DNA of 41,132 bases from Anaerolineae bacterium (GTDB taxonomy: Bacteria > Chloroflexota > Anaerolineae > B4-G1 > SLSP01), in NCBI GenBank assembly GCA_016931185.1, contig JAFGFI010000242.1:1-41132 (forward strand), in the 5' to 3' direction. The translations under genes were made by a program, and so were the position numbers. The notes under the pieces are model-generated. The model was given only the letters and a program-made list of their open reading frames with translations, searched no databases and was not told where the DNA came from. This document shows positions 39,111 to 41,132 of the stretch, piece after piece; the stretch's first letter is position 1, and the number at the start of each line of letters is the position of its first letter.

Positions 39111-41132
39111 CTAAAAACGAGCGTTGCGGAATACCATCGGCAACAGGATGCGATAGACGCGCCGCACGATCCCCAATCGCAAGCGAGCTGTGTCGCTTTC
39201 CGCGTGCGCCTGCGTGATGATGTCACCGATCATGCCGAGGGGGCGCACTGTCCAGGTCAGGGTGTAACTCGCGCCGGGTTCCAGTTCCATTTTGGGGGTG
39301 ATCGGGGATGTGACGTATCCCCAGTCGTAATCCCCGCCGGTCGTCACCGTGAAGCCTCCGGTCACACCGACCAACGCTGTGTCCACCGGGATACTACCCG
39401 TCAGCACCACCCCGGTTTGGGAGCCGCCGCTGGCGTTGGTGAGGACGAAGGTGTACGTGATCAGCTCGTGTCCCACCACGAAGTCCAGCGCGCCGGTCAG
39501 CGGATTGGGCCTGAGTTCCACTGCGGCCGTCGCCGTGTGGACAATACCTGTATCGGTGAGGGTAGCTGTGAAGGTAGCCGTGCCGGGGACGACGCCGGCG
39601 ACGTAGCGTGCAGTCCCACTGCCTGCGGCGTCCAGCGTCGCCGTGACGGGGCTGGCGTAGAAGCCATGGGTCCATTGCAGCGTCACGACGCGCCCGGCGA
39701 AGGGCGCGCCGTTGCCGGTCGCCGTCGTCGCGGTGAAGTGGAGGGTGACTTCATCCAGACCATTGGCATACACGGCGGCGGGCTGCGCGGTGAGGGTGAA
39801 GGCGGCCAGGTGGACATCCTGGAAGGTGGCAGTCAGCACCTGGTCGGCGGTCATCGGGATGGCAACCGGATTCGCCGCGCCGGTGGCGGCCCCGCTCCAG
39901 CCGATGAACGCTGAGCCGGCCTGCGCCGTCGCCGTGACCAGGGCCGTCGTGCCACTCAGGTACTCGTGGACGCCCACGCCCGGCGTGACCGTCCCCTGCC
40001 CGTTGCCCGCGACGGCAAGGGTCAAGGTGTAGCTCACCGGGCCGGCCGGTTTGAGCGTGAAGGTGGCAGTCACCTCCTTGTCGCCATCCATCAGGAGCGT
40101 CGTCGGGTTCGCCACGCTTGCCAGGTCGCCGCTCCAGTCGTCGAACTGCCAGCCGGCTGCCGGAGTTGCACGCAAGTCCGCCACCGTGCCGGAGAGGTAG
40201 CTATGCGCGCCCACCCCCGGCGTGACGACGCCATTGCCAACGAGGTGCACGGTCAGCGTATAGTAGGTCGGCGGCGTGGCGAGGAACATGGCCGTGATGA
40301 CCTTGTCGGCGTCCATCGTGACGGCGGTTTCCATAGAGATGCCGCTCGCATCGCCTGTCCACTGCCCGAAGTACCAGTCTGCTGCCGGAACAGCCGTTAG
40401 CGTCACCGCGTCGCCATACAGATACGTCGTCTGGCTCGGCACGCGCGTCACCGTACCGGCGCCGCTGATGTGGACGGTCAGGGTGTAGGCGTTGCGGGCA
40501 AACGTCGCGCTGAGCGTGTGGTCGGCAGTGATGGTCGTGAACGTGTAACCGCTCTGCGCGCCCACGGAGACGCCATCCACCAGCACGTCGCTGATGTGAT
40601 AGCCGGTATCCGGCGTGATGGCGAAGGCCAGGTCGCTGCCGTAGGTCACGGTTTGCGGCGTGCCCGGCGTGATCGCGCCGCCTATCCCCGCCGTCGGCGT
40701 GAGGACGTAGCGCTTGATCGCAAACATCGCGGTGACGGCTCTGGCCTGCGTCATCGTCACCACACACGCGCCCGCGCCGTCACAATCGCCGCTCCAGCCG
40801 GTGAAGGTGGAGCTGATGAACGGTGTGGCCGTGACCGTGACGACCGCGCCGTAATCATAATCGCCGTCAGGATGGACCGCGACTGTGCCGCCGCCCGTGC
40901 CGGTGATGGCCGTGGTCAGTGTATAGCCGACGTTGGTGAGCGCGAAATCCACGTTGGATGCGCCGTGCGTGCCGGCCGTGACCGTGTACGCGCCGGCCCG
41001 CCCGTTGGCCGTGGCCGTGATGCTGACCGCGCCGTTGGTGATGGTCTGCGTGAGGCTCTGGGCGAAGGTGACGCTGGCCCCCGTTGCGGGCGCAGTGAAG
41101 GCAACGAGGCCGCCATCCACCGGCTCCGTGAA
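39111..41132 (-). CDS. Large secreted InlB-B-repeat adhesin-like protein (5' partial)
   Basis: At least 673 residues are visible, and the frame is open through the window edge. From the N-side: an Ig-like repeat with NGRAGAYTVTAGTHGASN, then about five divergent InlB B-repeats of about 70 residues (YTLTVHISGAGTVTR..., YYTLTVHLVGNGVVTPGVGA and others, each ending in a DxDKxVTATF-type strand). An invasin-like domain (about 440-530, LTAQPAAVYANGLDEVTL) and a DUF11-like beta domain (about 540-640, ELITYTFVLTNASGG) follow, ending RILLPMVFRNARF. The LLPMVFRN tail matches the sorting signature of its neighbour. It is a surface or matrix protein likely involved in adhesion or binding polymers. The region is visibly richer in GC than the rest of the window. 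Confidence 0.8.
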   Translation of the reverse strand, partial: FTEPVDGGLVAFTAPATGASVTFAQSLTQTITNGAVSITATANGRAGAYTVTAGTHGASNVDFALTNVGYTLTTAITGTGGGTVAVHPDGDYDYGAVVTVTATPFISSTFTGWSGDCDGAGACVVTMTQARAVTAMFAIKRYVLTPTAGIGGAITPGTPQTVTYGSDLAFAITPDTGYHISDVLVDGVSVGAQSGYTFTTITADHTLSATFARNAYTLTVHISGAGTVTRVPSQTTYLYGDAVTLTAVPAADWYFGQWTGDASGISMETAVTMDADKVITAMFLATPPTYYTLTVHLVGNGVVTPGVGAHSYLSGTVADLRATPAAGWQFDDWSGDLASVANPTTLLMDGDKEVTATFTLKPAGPVSYTLTLAVAGNGQGTVTPGVGVHEYLSGTTALVTATAQAGSAFIGWSGAATGAANPVAIPMTADQVLTATFQDVHLAAFTLTAQPAAVYANGLDEVTLHFTATTATGNGAPFAGRVVTLQWTHGFYASPVTATLDAAGSGTARYVAGVVPGTATFTATLTDTGIVHTATAAVELRPNPLTGALDFVVGHELITYTFVLTNASGGSQTGVVLTGSIPVDTALVGVTGGFTVTTGGDYDWGYVTSPITPKMELEPGASYTLTWTVRPLGMIGDIITQAHAESDTARLRLGIVRRVYRILLPMVFRNARF

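Noticed and set aside
37940..40400. Long + strand frames rich in Arg and Gly (243, 279 and 144 codons)
   Set aside because: They are shadows of the GC-rich InlB-repeat genes on the minus strand and show periodic low-complexity translation only.

Overview
The window most likely comes from a bacterium of the Chloroflexota, probably an Anaerolineae-like lineage. This is inferred from gene content, not from a marker gene. Two large secreted repeat proteins end in YLPLVMRN or LLPMVFRN, a C-terminal signature I associate with secreted Chloroflexota proteins. Soluble multi-GAF histidine kinases, MoxR/DUF58/transglutaminase genes, EIS-type acetyltransferases and many ACGT-rich intergenic repeats fit the same picture. 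No rRNA, tRNA, CRISPR array or intact transposase was found.

Region 1 (1-8.8 kb): the 3' end of a magnesium-chelatase-D-like von Willebrand A protein on + faces a long leftward run. From 5' to 3' on the minus strand this run holds a deoxynucleoside kinase with a C-terminal extension, a 904-residue GAF histidine kinase, a second deoxynucleoside kinase, a GAF/PAS histidine kinase, an AlaX-type alanyl-tRNA editing protein and a degenerate metallo-beta-lactamase-fold protein. Spacings are short or overlapping, and a good promoter (TTGACT-17-TATTCT) precedes the first gene.

Region 2 (8.9-15.1 kb, minus): a BaiN/HI0933 flavoprotein, a DUF4274 plus zinc-ribbon membrane protein and a cupin form a tight operon. 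An orphan XdhC, a membrane-anchored Holliday-junction-resolvase-related protein and a dihydropyrimidinase-type cyclic amidohydrolase follow.

Region 3 (15.3-26.6 kb, plus): a GNAT protein, a PfkB-family hexose kinase, a HIT protein, a glycosyltransferase remnant, a TerY-P-type protein kinase with zinc ribbon, a membrane-anchored TIM-barrel-like protein, a sugar isomerase/epimerase, a YhfC protease, two EIS-like acetyltransferases flanking an SMP-30 protein, and a PspC protein ending at a strong bidirectional terminator.

Region 4 (26.6-36.3 kb, minus): the MoxR-DUF58-transglutaminase operon, a C45 peptidase/acyltransferase, an ABC1/UbiB kinase, a lipoprotein and a DUF218 protein. Region 5 (36.9-41.1 kb): a GH12 glycosidase lipoprotein with a probable frameshift in its signal peptide, then two InlB-B-repeat surface proteins. 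One of these is cut short by what looks like an insertion-sequence end.

The least ordinary content is non-coding. A 16-nt palindrome, CGGATGCGGACATCCG and variants, occurs in genes, between genes and in a terminator loop. A MITE-like element has two diverged inverted copies (17256-17482 and 34783-34917), one carrying a nested 91-bp insertion flanked by 9-bp direct repeats. Two related giant hairpins lie at 26074-26116 and 36725-36769. A 14-bp CACGTG tandem repeat lies upstream of the moxR operon.
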